This document shows positions 26,352 to 35,592 of a stretch of DNA of 62,867 nucleotides, piece by piece. Numbering within the stretch: position 1 is the stretch's first letter; every line of letters begins with the position of its first letter. The position numbers and the translations under genes were made by a program. The notes beneath the pieces were generated by a model. It did no database searches. It was not told where the DNA came from and worked only from the letters and a program-made list of their open reading frames with translations. The stretch comes from Phycisphaerales bacterium (lineage in GTDB: Bacteria; Planctomycetota; Phycisphaerae; Phycisphaerales; SM1A02): assembly GCA_009691805.1 (NCBI GenBank), contig SIAK01000011.1:1-62867 (forward strand), in the 5' to 3' direction.

Positions 26352-28381
26352 GTGAGCGCTCCAATCGCAGTCGCTGCGACCGTTGAGTGCACGATCGCAT
26401 GCGTCGCGAGAGCCGCAAGGTACGCGATCATGGTCATCCAAACCAACTGGAATGCAGGCCATTTCCAACTACCTGTTTCGCGGCGCGTGACGGCGAGTGT
26501 CGGTAAACACTGCATTGCGAGCACGAAGAACACCAAGAGCGAGGCACTGGTTGCAGTATCAAACAGCGGCGTGCCGTCGGCGCGCGTTGCCTTCTTTAAA
26601 TCGGTCGCGACGCGATCATCATCGTCTCCATCATTCGTGCCCACGAGCACCGTCACCGTGCTTCGGAAGACTTCGCGCGCGAGAAAACTCGTCAACACAG
26701 CAACCGTGAGTCGGTCATCGAGTCCTAGCGGAGCAAACACGGGTTGCACCAGGCCTCCGAGTTGGCCTGCGAAGGATTGTTGTTGTTGTTGGCGATGGGT
26801 GATGAGTTCGGCTTCCAGCAGCAACGCACTACGACGATCCGCATACGATTGCGCAAGCTGTGCATCCGACGCAGTCGCGGCGCTCGCATCTTCAAGCGCT
26901 GCTTGTGCGATCAACGCTTGTGCTTGCGGAGGAATTGGAGATCGCGGATACGCGGAGATCCACCACATCACGATGCAAATGGCGAGAATGATGCCGCCTG
27001 CGTTTTTGAGAAACACAATCGAGCGGTCATACGACGTGTAAAACGCCGTACGCAAACAGGGAAATCGATACGGAGGAAGTTCAAGCACCATCGGTCGACT
27101 CTTGCCGCGAAGAAACGTCTTGCGAAACAAGAGCGCGGTGAGAAGCGCAGCGATGGCACCGAGCGCGTAGCAACCTGCGAAGGCGAGTCCCGCGAACAGC
27201 GCATTGTCAGGGAAGAGAATCGTCACTAGCAGCACATACACACCCACGCGAGCAGAGCAGCTCATGAACGGCGCGACAAGAATTGTCGCGAGCCGATCTT
27301 TCGGATCAGGAATCAGTCGCGCGCTCATGATGCCAGGCAATGCGCACGCGTGACTCGAGAGCAACGGAATGAACGCGGTGCCAGGAAGTCCAAAACGACA
27401 CATGAGACGGTCCATCACGAACGCGGCACGCGCGAGATAACCCGTGTCTTCAATGAGTGCGAGCAGAAAGAAGAGGATGGCGATTTGCGGCAAGAACACG
27501 ACCGTTCCTGCAACGCCTGCGATGATGCCGTCGACAAGCAAACTGCTGAGAACACCTGCAGGCAACACGCTTGCAGTCATGCTGCCGAGCCACCCAAACG
27601 CAGATTCGATCCCATCCATCGGCCATTCTGCCAACCGAAAAATCGCGAAGAACACAGCGACCATCAAGAGCACAAAGCACAGCGTGCCCAACACCGGATG
27701 CGTGAACGCGCTGTCGAGACGATCCGCGAGTGAATCCGCATCACTGCCCACCGAGTTCGTGCCGCCGAGTGATCCTTCGATCTGTCGATCGATCCATCCC
27801 GGCGTTCGTGCCGCTTCAAGATGCGCGAAGGGAACGGGTCGCGCATCCGCGATCGCGCGCGCGAGCGCTGCGACACCTTCGCCTGATCGACCATTCGCTA
27901 TGACGACGGGAATGCCTAGTTCTAAGCTTAATTTCGCAGCGTCGACGGAAACGCCGCGCGTTTTCGCGAGATCGCCCATCGTGAGCGCGAGAAGCATCGC
28001 GCGACGACTTGACGCGAGTGAGATCGCGAATCGCAAACCGCGTTGCATGTTGGTCGCGTCCACGACGACGAGCAGCGCATCAGGTTCGAGACCTTCCAGT
28101 CTTCCGCTCACGCAATCGCGGCAGAGCTTGGATTCAGGCAACGCGAGATCCATCGCGTAGATGCCAGGGAGATCCACGATCTCAACGGTTGTCTCGGCGA
28201 GTGAACATTTTCCGACATGCGCTTCGACGGTCGAACCTGGAAAATTCGCGGTCTTCGCGCGGAGTCCACACAGTCGATTGAAGAGCGACGTCTTCCCGAC
28301 GTTGGGATTTCCCACCATCGCAACGCGCGGCATGCTTCGCGCTGACGGAGCGGAGGGTGGAGCGGAGGAAGCGTCGGGCAT
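26348..28381 (-). CDS. feoB: Ferrous iron transporter B
   Basis: FeoB imports Fe2+; this copy is 677 residues. The N-terminal G domain has G1 (GNPNVGKT, 24-31), G2 region NFPGST and G3 (DLPG, 70-73). G4 reads TMGD where NxxD is expected, and the G5 region (ANGRSGEG) is also unusual. The membrane domain has the two Gate-like regions (SSHACALPGIMSAR and APFMSCSARVGVYVLL) and the C-terminal CLPTLAVTRRETG block. A long polar insert with a Gln run lies between the later helices. ATG at 28381 is 43 bases after feoA. Probable regulation by the palindrome upstream of feoA. Confidence 0.93.
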   Translation of the reverse strand: MPDASSAPPSAPSARSMPRVAMVGNPNVGKTSLFNRLCGLRAKTANFPGSTVEAHVGKCSLAETTVEIVDLPGIYAMDLALPESKLCRDCVSGRLEGLEPDALLVVVDATNMQRGLRFAISLASSRRAMLLALTMGDLAKTRGVSVDAAKLSLELGIPVVIANGRSGEGVAALARAIADARPVPFAHLEAARTPGWIDRQIEGSLGGTNSVGSDADSLADRLDSAFTHPVLGTLCFVLLMVAVFFAIFRLAEWPMDGIESAFGWLGSMTASVLPAGVLSSLLVDGIIAGVAGTVVFLPQIAILFFLLALIEDTGYLARAAFVMDRLMCRFGLPGTAFIPLLSSHACALPGIMSARLIPDPKDRLATILVAPFMSCSARVGVYVLLVTILFPDNALFAGLAFAGCYALGAIAALLTALLFRKTFLRGKSRPMVLELPPYRFPCLRTAFYTSYDRSIVFLKNAGGIILAICIVMWWISAYPRSPIPPQAQALIAQAALEDASAATASDAQLAQSYADRRSALLLEAELITHRQQQQQSFAGQLGGLVQPVFAPLGLDDRLTVAVLTSFLAREVFRSTVTVLVGTNDGDDDDRVATDLKKATRADGTPLFDTATSASLLVFFVLAMQCLPTLAVTRRETGSWKWPAFQLVWMTMIAYLAALATHAIVHSTVAATAIGALT

Positions 28382-28424
28382 CGCGTGAAGTCGTTCGTTG
28401 ACGAGAGTTGTAAAACGCGCGCGC

Positions 28425-28745
28425 TCACGCCTTCGGACGCGCGCAACCACCGTCGACTGGGCAATCGCATGGCCGTGTCACGACGGTGGCGAGAATCTTC
28501 TGCGCAACTTCAGGCGCGAGTCCGAGTCGAGTTGCATCAATCTGCACGATGCACGGACTGCCGCGGCCAGATGCTCGGCAGACGGTGAGTTCGCACGAGG
28601 CGCACAAACCCATCGCGGCGAGGGTCGCGACGTGTTCGGGATCGAGTTGCGTCTGATTCACAATCGCACGGTCGCCGCGGCGCAATTCCGTGAGTGGTCG
28701 CATGAGCGATTTGGGTTGCGAATTGTCGGGAGAAGCGGGGTTCAT
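28425..28745 (-). CDS. feoA: FeoA-family protein
   Basis: A 106-residue SH3-like FeoA protein that supports FeoB. Typical sequence is MRPLTELRRGDRAIV, then HVATLAAMGLCASCELTV and a final ILATVVTRPCDCPVDGGC. The C-terminal tail adds a Cys-rich segment (CDCPVDGGC) that is not usual for FeoA and could bind iron. It is the first gene of the feo operon on this strand; the palindrome at 28775-28793 lies 29 bases upstream of its ATG. Confidence 0.88.
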   Translation of the reverse strand: MNPASPDNSQPKSLMRPLTELRRGDRAIVNQTQLDPEHVATLAAMGLCASCELTVCRASGRGSPCIVQIDATRLGLAPEVAQKILATVVTRPCDCPVDGGCARPKA

Positions 28746-28769
28746 GGTGTCAGTGTCGGTCGAGGAGGA

Positions 28770-28775
28770 ACAGTA
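28770..28775 (-). promoter_or_regulatory. -10-like box TACTGT for the feo operon
   Basis: On the minus strand TACTGT directly abuts the palindrome (sharing its last base) and lies about 24 bases before the feoA ATG. The palindrome would then cover the spacer and -35 region, a standard position for repression. Confidence 0.4.
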
Positions 28776-28793
28776 TTGCGACTCAGTCGCAAT
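28775..28793. promoter_or_regulatory. Perfect 19-bp palindrome, probable Fur-family operator
   Basis: ATTGCGACTCAGTCGCAAT is a perfect 9-1-9 inverted repeat whose core is the 7-1-7 arrangement (TGCGACT-C-AGTCGCA) characteristic of Fur-family operators. It sits 29-47 bases upstream of feoA, next to a -10-like box. The sequence differs from the AT-rich gamma-proteobacterial Fur box, so the exact regulator (Fur, Irr, Mur or another) is inference. I did not see a second copy in the other intergenic regions I read. Confidence 0.65.
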
Positions 28794-28932
28794 GACAAGT
28801 CAGATCCGTGGATCCGCGAGAAGTTTTCGGACGCTCGGAAGAGGTGGGTCTGCGCAAGCGCGCGCAACTCTCTTCAGTCTCGTTCAGCGAGGCATACGGA
28901 AGTTTCCCTAATCGCGCGCCGATGGAGGATCC

Positions 28933-29676
28933 ATGCGCATTTGGTTTCACCGAGTCGCCGCACTTCTGGGCTTTGAGGAGGCCCAGGAGGAAAGCGTTCG
29001 TGCAGTGCTTGAGCTCGCAGCTCGGCGCTCGGCGTCGATTGGCATCTCCGACATCGATGGCGTCGCGCAGCCAACCCCTCTCTGTGGGTTCGTTTCGGAG
29101 ATTGAAGATGAGTGCTTCGTCATCAGCCGTCCTACGACAGGCACGGAGCGCAAGCCGCTCGCGATGGGTGAGCATCTGCACATTTCGATCGGCGCTGATC
29201 AAGGCTTCTTTCACGGCGACACGATGGTGCTCGGCCGTTTCACCGAGATCAACGGTCACACGCGCCGATACGGATATCGATTGTCCTTTCCTAAAGCGCT
29301 CGTGCATGAAGAGCGTCGAAACTTGCATCGTGTGCCCGTCGCGTTTGATCTCGCGCCAAGTGCGGAGTTGACGCGAATCAATGGTGGAGACTCCGTTGGG
29401 CGCGGCACCGTGCTCGATCTTTCCGAAGGTGGATTGCGCGTGCGCTTGGCTGCAACAGTGCTCATACGCAAAGGCGATTGCCTTCGGCTTCGCGCGCAGT
29501 TTCCCGCAACAATTGAGGACTTTGATGGTCGCGTGACGGTCGCACACGTTGCGCCATCGCGCACGGGAACGTCCGTTGATCTCGGGCTGCGTTTCTTAGA
29601 TGAGCAGACGCAACTCGCGCAGCAAATTCGCGCGCTTGAGATTCGCCGCATTCAACGACCAGGTCTTACGGGTTAA
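28933..29676 (+). CDS. PilZ-domain protein, YcgR-like
   Basis: A 247-residue cytoplasmic protein. The N-terminal half is beta-rich and resembles the flagellar-brake (YcgR-type) domain. The C-terminal half has PilZ features: an Arg-rich entry (ERRNLHRVPV) and a DLSEGG motif around residues 160-170, the usual contacts for cyclic di-GMP. A GGAGG Shine-Dalgarno sequence lies five bases before the ATG. It is divergent from feoA and its end overlaps the convergent BFD gene by 11 bases. A role in c-di-GMP control of motility or surface polymers is inferred. Confidence 0.8.
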   Translation: MRIWFHRVAALLGFEEAQEESVRAVLELAARRSASIGISDIDGVAQPTPLCGFVSEIEDECFVISRPTTGTERKPLAMGEHLHISIGADQGFFHGDTMVLGRFTEINGHTRRYGYRLSFPKALVHEERRNLHRVPVAFDLAPSAELTRINGGDSVGRGTVLDLSEGGLRVRLAATVLIRKGDCLRLRAQFPATIEDFDGRVTVAHVAPSRTGTSVDLGLRFLDEQTQLAQQIRALEIRRIQRPGLTG

Positions 29677-30019
29677 TCGGCGGCGTCGGCTGCTCGGTCA
29701 ACGGATCGTGCTTCACTCCCGCGCGCTTGTAGGCGCCGCGACGTTCGGCATATTCCTCGGGCGAAACCGCGAGATCCATCGATTCACCTGCAGTCCATTG
29801 TCGATGCATCTTGCAGAGAAACGGTACGCACCAGCGGCAGCCCGTTCCCGCGTCAAGGCATTGGCTCAATTGGCTCGGAACCTTGGGCTTCTCGCGCTCG
29901 ATGAAGTGCTGCATCTTGCGAATGGACACCTTAAAGCACAAGCACACGTTGTGGTCGAGCGGATCCGTCGGCAACACAGGAGTTTCGGGCGAAGGAATGG
30001 GAGAGAACTCTTGACTCAT
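29666..30019 (-). CDS. BFD-like [2Fe-2S]-binding protein
   Basis: A 117-residue protein with the cysteine pattern of the BFD-like [2Fe-2S] domain: CLC near residue 23, then about 30 residues later GTGCRWCVPFL (CxC...CxxC). Bacterioferritin-associated ferredoxin helps release iron from bacterioferritin, and similar domains occur in several iron and redox proteins. It is longer than free Bfd (about 65 residues) because of short polar extensions on both sides. Its place beside the feo operon fits iron metabolism. No bacterioferritin gene is in the window. Divergent from the operon at 30150. Confidence 0.75.
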   Translation of the reverse strand: MSQEFSPIPSPETPVLPTDPLDHNVCLCFKVSIRKMQHFIEREKPKVPSQLSQCLDAGTGCRWCVPFLCKMHRQWTAGESMDLAVSPEEYAERRGAYKRAGVKHDPLTEQPTPPINP

Positions 30020-30149
30020 GGCGGTTTCTAGGTACGAACGGTCGCGACTTTCGTCATAATGAACGCGTCTGCGTACAGTAGCGTGCATCGCGGCGCAGTT
30101 GGCTTTGAATATTCTGCAGCGAACGATCGACTTTACAGGTAGGCACCTC

Positions 30150-31982
30150 ATGGACTCCATTCGGTCACTTCTGAAACTCGCATCGCAACGGCACGCGTGG
30201 AAGGTTGCGTATGAAGGATTGTCGTGGGGAGTCGTTGCAGCGCTCGTGATTTGTGCGCTGCTGGTTGCTGCATCCAAACTCATTCCTAGCTTTGCTGTGC
30301 CGTTGTCCACTCCCGCGATTGGATTTGGAGTCGCGCTGTTGTTCACTCTGTACATGGCTCGTCGTGTCGCACCCATGCATGAGCGCGCGGCTGCACTCGA
30401 AGTGGATGCACGACTTGGACTCGATGAACGATTCATTTCAGCAGTAGCACTCGAAGATTCGACGGACCCTTTCGCGAAAGCTGCGATCCAAGATGCGACG
30501 ACCCTCGCGGCGGATCCGCTCATCGCTCAACGAGTTCGCCGCGCATTTCCACTTTCGATGCCGCGGCGGCTCATGTACGCGCTCCCACTCTTGGCTGCAG
30601 TACTTGTGCTTGATCATTTCATTCCTGCATACACATGGGCAGCACCTGCCGCAACGCAGATTCAACCTGCAGCATTGCAGTTCGCGCAAGACGACTCGCG
30701 CGCGGCAGTGGAGAGGGTGATTGCGGAGATTGAAGACAACGATGCGTTGAAGAAGGAACTCGAGCGTTCCTTTGGCGACCTTGCGAAAGTGGGCGACGCA
30801 GGGAAGGAACTCACCAATCCGAGTTCGCCTGAAGAAGCGCGTCGTGATGCGATCCGCCGCATGAGTGATCTTGCGGAGAAGCTTGACGCGGTGCGTTCGG
30901 GTGAGAAGGCGCAACTTGCTGAATCACTCAAGCAAGATTTGAAGAGTCTCGATTCCAAAGAGCAAACCGAAGGCAAAGCACTCGCGGATGCGCTCGCGAG
31001 GGGCGACTTCAGCGAGGCTAAGGAGAAACTCGCTGAAATAGCGAAGAAAGCAGCGGATGGAACGCTGTCGGATGCTGACAAAGCGAAGCTCGAGAAAGAT
31101 CTCGGTGATCTCGCGAAGCAACTCGAGACACTCGCGGATCGGCAACAAGCGTTGCAAGATGAACTTTCGAAGGCAGGACTCGATCCGCAGCTTGCGAAGA
31201 ATCCAGCCGCGCTGTCCGAAGCGATCAAGAGTGCATCGGGATTGAGCGCGCAGCAACGCTCCGCGCTTGAGAAGCAAGTTGCATCTTCAGCCGCTGCACA
31301 GAAGGTGATGAAGCAGCTCGCGCAGAGTTCGCAGCAAGCATGCTCGCAATGCAAGAACCCAGGTTCGAATCCATCGGCGAGTGAGCAAGGGCAGCAGGGA
31401 CAACAGGGCGAGAGTAGTGAGATGGGCAGCGGCATGAGTGAGCAACTTTCCGAACTTGAGCAGATGCAAGCGATGCTCGAGCAAGCGGAAGGCGCGGCGA
31501 ACGCGTGCGAGAAAGCGTGTCAGTCGCAGGGCGATGGGCTTGGCAACTGCTCCTCGAAGTCTCAGAGCGACTCGAACAATCGATCGGTCATGAGTCCTGA
31601 TCAGATTCGCCAAGGTGGACGTGGTCAAGCATCGGGAGGAAAAACTCCCACCGCGAAAACGCCCTCGGGCACCAAGGCGCAGAAGGAACGCACGAAGACA
31701 ACCAAGGGCGACATCATCGCGCGTCAGCTTGTCGAAAATCCGAATCCCGAAGTTGGGGTGAGTAGCGCGACGCTCGAGAATATCGCCGAGGAGATAGCGG
31801 ATTCAGCGGAAGGCGCCGTCGAAGAGATCGACGTGCCAGCGCATCTTCGTGAGGCACATAAAAAGTACTTTGGACGGATGAAGAAGGAACTCGACGCGAA
31901 GGGTGTTTCCGTTCCGACCGCGCCTGCACCCGCAGCGCCGACGACGCCTGCTCCTGCTCCGAGCGAGAACGCGAAGCCGTGA
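30150..31982 (+). CDS. Coiled-coil membrane protein at the head of the MoxR/VWA operon
   Basis: A 610-residue protein. Two membrane segments near the N-terminus (GVVAALVICALLVAAS and a following one) and a third around residue 150 precede a long charged coiled coil (about 190-430, Lys/Glu/Asp/Ala-rich) and a Gln/Ser/Gly-rich section with CSQC and CEKACQS. It ends in an Ala/Pro tail. It resembles the unnamed coiled-coil proteins that accompany planctomycete MoxR/VWA clusters; I assign no specific function. ATG at 30150 follows TAGG. Its TGA overlaps the next GTG, so it is the first gene of a coupled seven-gene unit. Confidence 0.7.
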   Translation: MDSIRSLLKLASQRHAWKVAYEGLSWGVVAALVICALLVAASKLIPSFAVPLSTPAIGFGVALLFTLYMARRVAPMHERAAALEVDARLGLDERFISAVALEDSTDPFAKAAIQDATTLAADPLIAQRVRRAFPLSMPRRLMYALPLLAAVLVLDHFIPAYTWAAPAATQIQPAALQFAQDDSRAAVERVIAEIEDNDALKKELERSFGDLAKVGDAGKELTNPSSPEEARRDAIRRMSDLAEKLDAVRSGEKAQLAESLKQDLKSLDSKEQTEGKALADALARGDFSEAKEKLAEIAKKAADGTLSDADKAKLEKDLGDLAKQLETLADRQQALQDELSKAGLDPQLAKNPAALSEAIKSASGLSAQQRSALEKQVASSAAAQKVMKQLAQSSQQACSQCKNPGSNPSASEQGQQGQQGESSEMGSGMSEQLSELEQMQAMLEQAEGAANACEKACQSQGDGLGNCSSKSQSDSNNRSVMSPDQIRQGGRGQASGGKTPTAKTPSGTKAQKERTKTTKGDIIARQLVENPNPEVGVSSATLENIAEEIADSAEGAVEEIDVPAHLREAHKKYFGRMKKELDAKGVSVPTAPAPAAPTTPAPAPSENAKP

Positions 31983-33082
31983 GCGAGTCCGCGCTTCCTT
32001 CATCTTCGCGCCGCGATGCGGTCTTTCGATTGAGTGCTTCCGCCCTGACTTTGCCAACCTTTGCATCGATGACGGCGAGCATCCTGCAGGGATGCAATTC
32101 GCGCGGCGCGGACGGCGCGCTCGTCCTCTACACATCGATCGATGAAGCGGTCGCGCGCGAGAGTCTTGCGATCCTCGAAACGAAGGCGGCATTCTCGTGC
32201 GGCGTTGCTGCTCGCTACGACAGCGAAGCGATGAAGACGACAGGCCTCGCGAATCTCATTCGAGCGGAGCGTGATGCGCCGCGTGCGGATGTGTTCTGGT
32301 CGAGTGAACAATTTCAAATGGCCGCGCTCGCCTCCGAAGGCGCGCTCGAAAAACTTCCTACAGCACTCCTCGAGAGTTGGCCGGCGGAGTGGCGCGATCC
32401 CAATGGTTGTTGGATTGCGATGAACGCGCGCGCGCGTGTGCTGTGCTTTGATTCGCGCAAAGTCTCGCCGACATTCGGTCCGCAGTTGTGGAGTGACTTC
32501 GCGACGGTGCAGGATGTCGATGGAATTGCGATTGCGGATCCGAGATTTGGAAGCACGCGCGGACACTTCGCCGCGATGCAACAGGTCTATGAGCGCGACT
32601 CGCCTGGGCTTTTCTCCGCAATGCTCGAAGGACTTCTTCGCAACAAAGCGCGCTTGCTTCCTGGCGGCAACGCTGCGGTTGTCGATGCAGTCCTGCGCGG
32701 TGAAGTGATGTACGGCTTCACCGACACGGACGACGCGATTGCTGCAATGGATGCAGGAAAACCGCTGAGTTTCATCCTGCCGAGGCATTTCAAGGAAGGC
32801 GTTGCTGGCGGCGGCACGATGATGATTCCTTCCACGGTCGGCATCGTCACAGGGTCGAAGCGACTTGCATGCGCGGAAGAGTGCGTGCGATTCTTGATTT
32901 GCCCTGAGTCTGAAGCGCGCAGCGCGCAGTCTGCATTGCGCACACTTCCGCTCGGCCGCGGCGTTCGCGTAGGACCTGCGTGGGGCGAGAGCGATCCGTT
33001 GCAATTCAATTTGCTCGACGCAGTTGCAAGCGCCGATGCAACAGCGGCACGGGTTCACCACGCGCTCGCAGGTTCCGCTTGA
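31979..33082 (+). CDS. Extracellular solute-binding lipoprotein, iron(III)-ABC (FbpA-like) type
   Basis: A 367-residue periplasmic binding protein of the ferric-iron/thiamine (COG1840-like) class. The N-terminus has a twin-arginine motif (SRRDAVFRL) and a possible lipobox ending in LQGC, so it may be a Tat-exported lipoprotein. The fold begins with ALVLYTSIDEAVARE and includes RADVFWSSEQFQMA and GGGTMMIPSTVGIVTGS, as in Fbp-type proteins. The start GTG overlaps the previous stop (GTGA), and its own stop overlaps the permease TTG. The ligand could be Fe3+ or another anion; this is not decided by sequence alone. Confidence 0.8.
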   Translation: MSESALPSSSRRDAVFRLSASALTLPTFASMTASILQGCNSRGADGALVLYTSIDEAVARESLAILETKAAFSCGVAARYDSEAMKTTGLANLIRAERDAPRADVFWSSEQFQMAALASEGALEKLPTALLESWPAEWRDPNGCWIAMNARARVLCFDSRKVSPTFGPQLWSDFATVQDVDGIAIADPRFGSTRGHFAAMQQVYERDSPGLFSAMLEGLLRNKARLLPGGNAAVVDAVLRGEVMYGFTDTDDAIAAMDAGKPLSFILPRHFKEGVAGGGTMMIPSTVGIVTGSKRLACAEECVRFLICPESEARSAQSALRTLPLGRGVRVGPAWGESDPLQFNLLDAVASADATAARVHHALAGSA

Positions 33083-35592
33083 GATCGTTGTTGCGCGACT
33101 GCGCGCTTTTCATTCTCGCGTTCTCGATTGCGGTGCTCTGCGTCTGGCCGGTCGTTGCGTTTCTTCTCTTCGAACAATCGCCTGTCAGCGCATCCGCATC
33201 GGTGTTGCAGAGCTTTGAGAGCGAAGGGGTCTCGTTCGCCGAGCTCTTGATCGGAAGTCTTGCGTGGGCAATCGGCGGCGCGTTGGTTGCGACGATGATC
33301 GCGTGGCCGATCGGTCGCGCAATTGGTCGCTCGTTAGCTTCTGGAGTTTCGAGCGCTCGGCGATGTGCGTCGTTCGCGCTTGTCGTTCTCTGCGCGAGCA
33401 TGACGCTTCCTCCGTGGCTCGTCTACTACGCACTCTGGGCGCAATGTGGTCCGGGTTCGTGGCTTGGCGACGCTGCCGCAGCAGGCGAGGCGGTGAGCAC
33501 GATGCGCATCGGGCTGCTCGCGTGCTCGATCGTGTTGTGGGGAGTCGCGCCTGCGGTTGTCATCCTCGCGCTTTATCGATCACGAGGAGAATTGCGATCC
33601 GCGACATTAGAAACGATGGACGGTTGGAGCTGCGCGCGAAAAGTGCAACGAGCCTTCGTGCGTGATTTGCCAGCGCTTTCCGCGGCATTTGCACTGCTGG
33701 CGCTCACCTTGTTCGGTGAAACTGTGGTGTTCGATCTCGCGCAAGTCGTGACCTACGGATTTGAACTTCGCACCCTTGATGCCACAGGCGCGTCCGCGCA
33801 TGAAGTCTTGCTGCGAGGCTTGCCCGCCGTGCTCCTCGCACTCATGGGCGCGATGCTTCTAGTTCGCGTCATGAGCGCGCTGGTCACTTCCAGTCCTCGC
33901 ATGCTCGCGCCCGAATCTCCTCGACGTTGGGAGTGCTTCACCTACTGCGCGCTTGCTAGTTTGACGCTCCTGCCTGCACTGTTTGTGTTCGTCGAAGGCG
34001 TGACCTTGAGCGGCGCATCGCGCTTTGTTTCCTTCCATGGCGCACAAGCAATCTCCATGCTCGCTGTCGCTCTCGCGAGTGCGTTGATCGGTGGAGTGAT
34101 CGCTGCGGCAACAGCGATTGCTGTCCGTGCCGGTGGACGAAGTGCGCTGTGTGCGAAAGTGACGACGCTCGTGCTTCTCACGTTTGCAGTTGCGCCCGCG
34201 ACGGTGATCGCGCTGCTGTTTGAGAGTGCATGGAATCGACCAGAACTCGAGTACGGCGTGGGAACGGCACTCGTCTCAGTCTACGATTCGCCGATCATCG
34301 TCGTGCTTGGTCTGATCGCTCGCACAGGCGGATGGGCGGCACTTGCGGGACTACTCGTGGGCATCGCATCAAGCGGTCGCGCAGAAATGCTCGCGCAACT
34401 TGAAGGGCCGAGTCTTCGTGCAGCGTGGCGTTCATCGCGGCGCGCGATCATGCTTTCGAGTGGCCTTGGCGCGGTGCTCGCGCTGACGGGTTCTCTTGCT
34501 GAACTCGGCACAACATCGCGTCTCGCGCCGCCCTCGTTTGATTCACTCGCGACGAGTATTCTCAATGCGATTCACTATCAGCGACCAGAAACTGTGCTTC
34601 TCGCGACCGCGCTTCTCGTGAGCATCGCGCTCGTGAGTGGTGTGTTGCTGCTCGTGCTCTTGCGTCGCGCGGCGTTCCTCCGAGTCTTGCCGTTGCTTCT
34701 GTTCGTGCTGCTGATCCCTGCGTGTGATGCGCCAGTCGATCGCGACTCCATCGAACCGCTTGACGTTTCGCTCGCGGTTGGAACCGCTGGACGCGGCGAA
34801 CGGCAGTTTGTTTTTCCTCGCGTGCTTGCGAGTGATGCGCGAAACGGTGATTTCTATGTCATCGACAAGGACGCGCGCGTGCAGCGATTCGCCGAAGACG
34901 GCACTTTTCTGTTGCAGTGGCGCATGCCCGACTACGCCACCGGTCGACCCACGGGTGCAAGTGTTGCGCCGGACGGAACGCTCGTCGTCGCGGACACGCA
35001 CTACTACCGCATTATCGCGTTCAGCCCCGAAGGCGTCGAGCAGTATCGATTTGGGAAGTACGGGCTCGAAGACGGTTCCTTCATCTATCCAACGGACATT
35101 GCGTTCGGGCAAGACGGCGAACTCTTTGTCAGTGAGTATGGCTCGAATGATCGCATTCAAGTCTTTGATGCGAAGGGAAATTTTTTGCGATCCTTTGGAA
35201 GCTTCGGCAACGATGCAGGGCAATTCGCTCGTCCGCAATCGCTCGTGTGGGATGCATCGCGCTCGGAATTGTTTGTCGCCGACAGCGTGAACGGTCGCAT
35301 TCAGGTCTTCAATCAACGCGGCGAATTGCAGCGCGTTCTCGCGGAAGGCGCACTCGCGTATCCCTACGGTCTCGACCTTCTCGCGGATGGAACCCTCCTC
35401 GTGACCGAACTCGGAGCGCACCGCGTGCAACGCCTCGATGCGCAGACTGGCGCATCGCTGGGAATCAGGGGAGGGCGCGGCTTTGCGCTTGGTCAACTGC
35501 AGTATCCTTGGAGCCTTGCAGCTCGTCGAGACGGCTCTGTCGCCATCCTCGACTCAGGAAACAACCGCGTGCAGATGACCTCCGTTCCGTGA
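33079..35592 (+). CDS. Two-domain ABC permease fused to a C-terminal NHL-repeat beta propeller
   Basis: An 837-residue fusion. Residues 1 to about 530 are a duplicated binding-protein-dependent permease with roughly 12 membrane segments and two EAA-like loops (LETMDGWSCARKVQRAFVRD and a second near EGPSLRAAWRSSRRAIML), as in FbpB. After LVLLLRRAAFLR a hydrophobic stretch ends in LIPAC (Cys549), resembling a lipoprotein signal. Six NHL repeats follow (for example GRPTGASVAPDGTLVVADTH). The frame is continuous. A TTG at 34660 could start a separate lipoprotein internally. TTG start at 33079 overlaps the binding-protein stop (TTGA). No ABC ATPase is nearby. Confidence 0.8.
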   Translation: MRSLLRDCALFILAFSIAVLCVWPVVAFLLFEQSPVSASASVLQSFESEGVSFAELLIGSLAWAIGGALVATMIAWPIGRAIGRSLASGVSSARRCASFALVVLCASMTLPPWLVYYALWAQCGPGSWLGDAAAAGEAVSTMRIGLLACSIVLWGVAPAVVILALYRSRGELRSATLETMDGWSCARKVQRAFVRDLPALSAAFALLALTLFGETVVFDLAQVVTYGFELRTLDATGASAHEVLLRGLPAVLLALMGAMLLVRVMSALVTSSPRMLAPESPRRWECFTYCALASLTLLPALFVFVEGVTLSGASRFVSFHGAQAISMLAVALASALIGGVIAAATAIAVRAGGRSALCAKVTTLVLLTFAVAPATVIALLFESAWNRPELEYGVGTALVSVYDSPIIVVLGLIARTGGWAALAGLLVGIASSGRAEMLAQLEGPSLRAAWRSSRRAIMLSSGLGAVLALTGSLAELGTTSRLAPPSFDSLATSILNAIHYQRPETVLLATALLVSIALVSGVLLLVLLRRAAFLRVLPLLLFVLLIPACDAPVDRDSIEPLDVSLAVGTAGRGERQFVFPRVLASDARNGDFYVIDKDARVQRFAEDGTFLLQWRMPDYATGRPTGASVAPDGTLVVADTHYYRIIAFSPEGVEQYRFGKYGLEDGSFIYPTDIAFGQDGELFVSEYGSNDRIQVFDAKGNFLRSFGSFGNDAGQFARPQSLVWDASRSELFVADSVNGRIQVFNQRGELQRVLAEGALAYPYGLDLLADGTLLVTELGAHRVQRLDAQTGASLGIRGGRGFALGQLQYPWSLAARRDGSVAILDSGNNRVQMTSVP

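Noticed and set aside
26348-28450. FeoB start at 28450
   Set aside because: It would overlap feoA with an Arg-rich extension not typical of FeoB; the ATG at 28381 is better placed.
28746-28932. Additional small gene in the feoA-PilZ gap
   Set aside because: Apart from the palindrome, the -10-like box and the PilZ Shine-Dalgarno region, no coding signal is evident.
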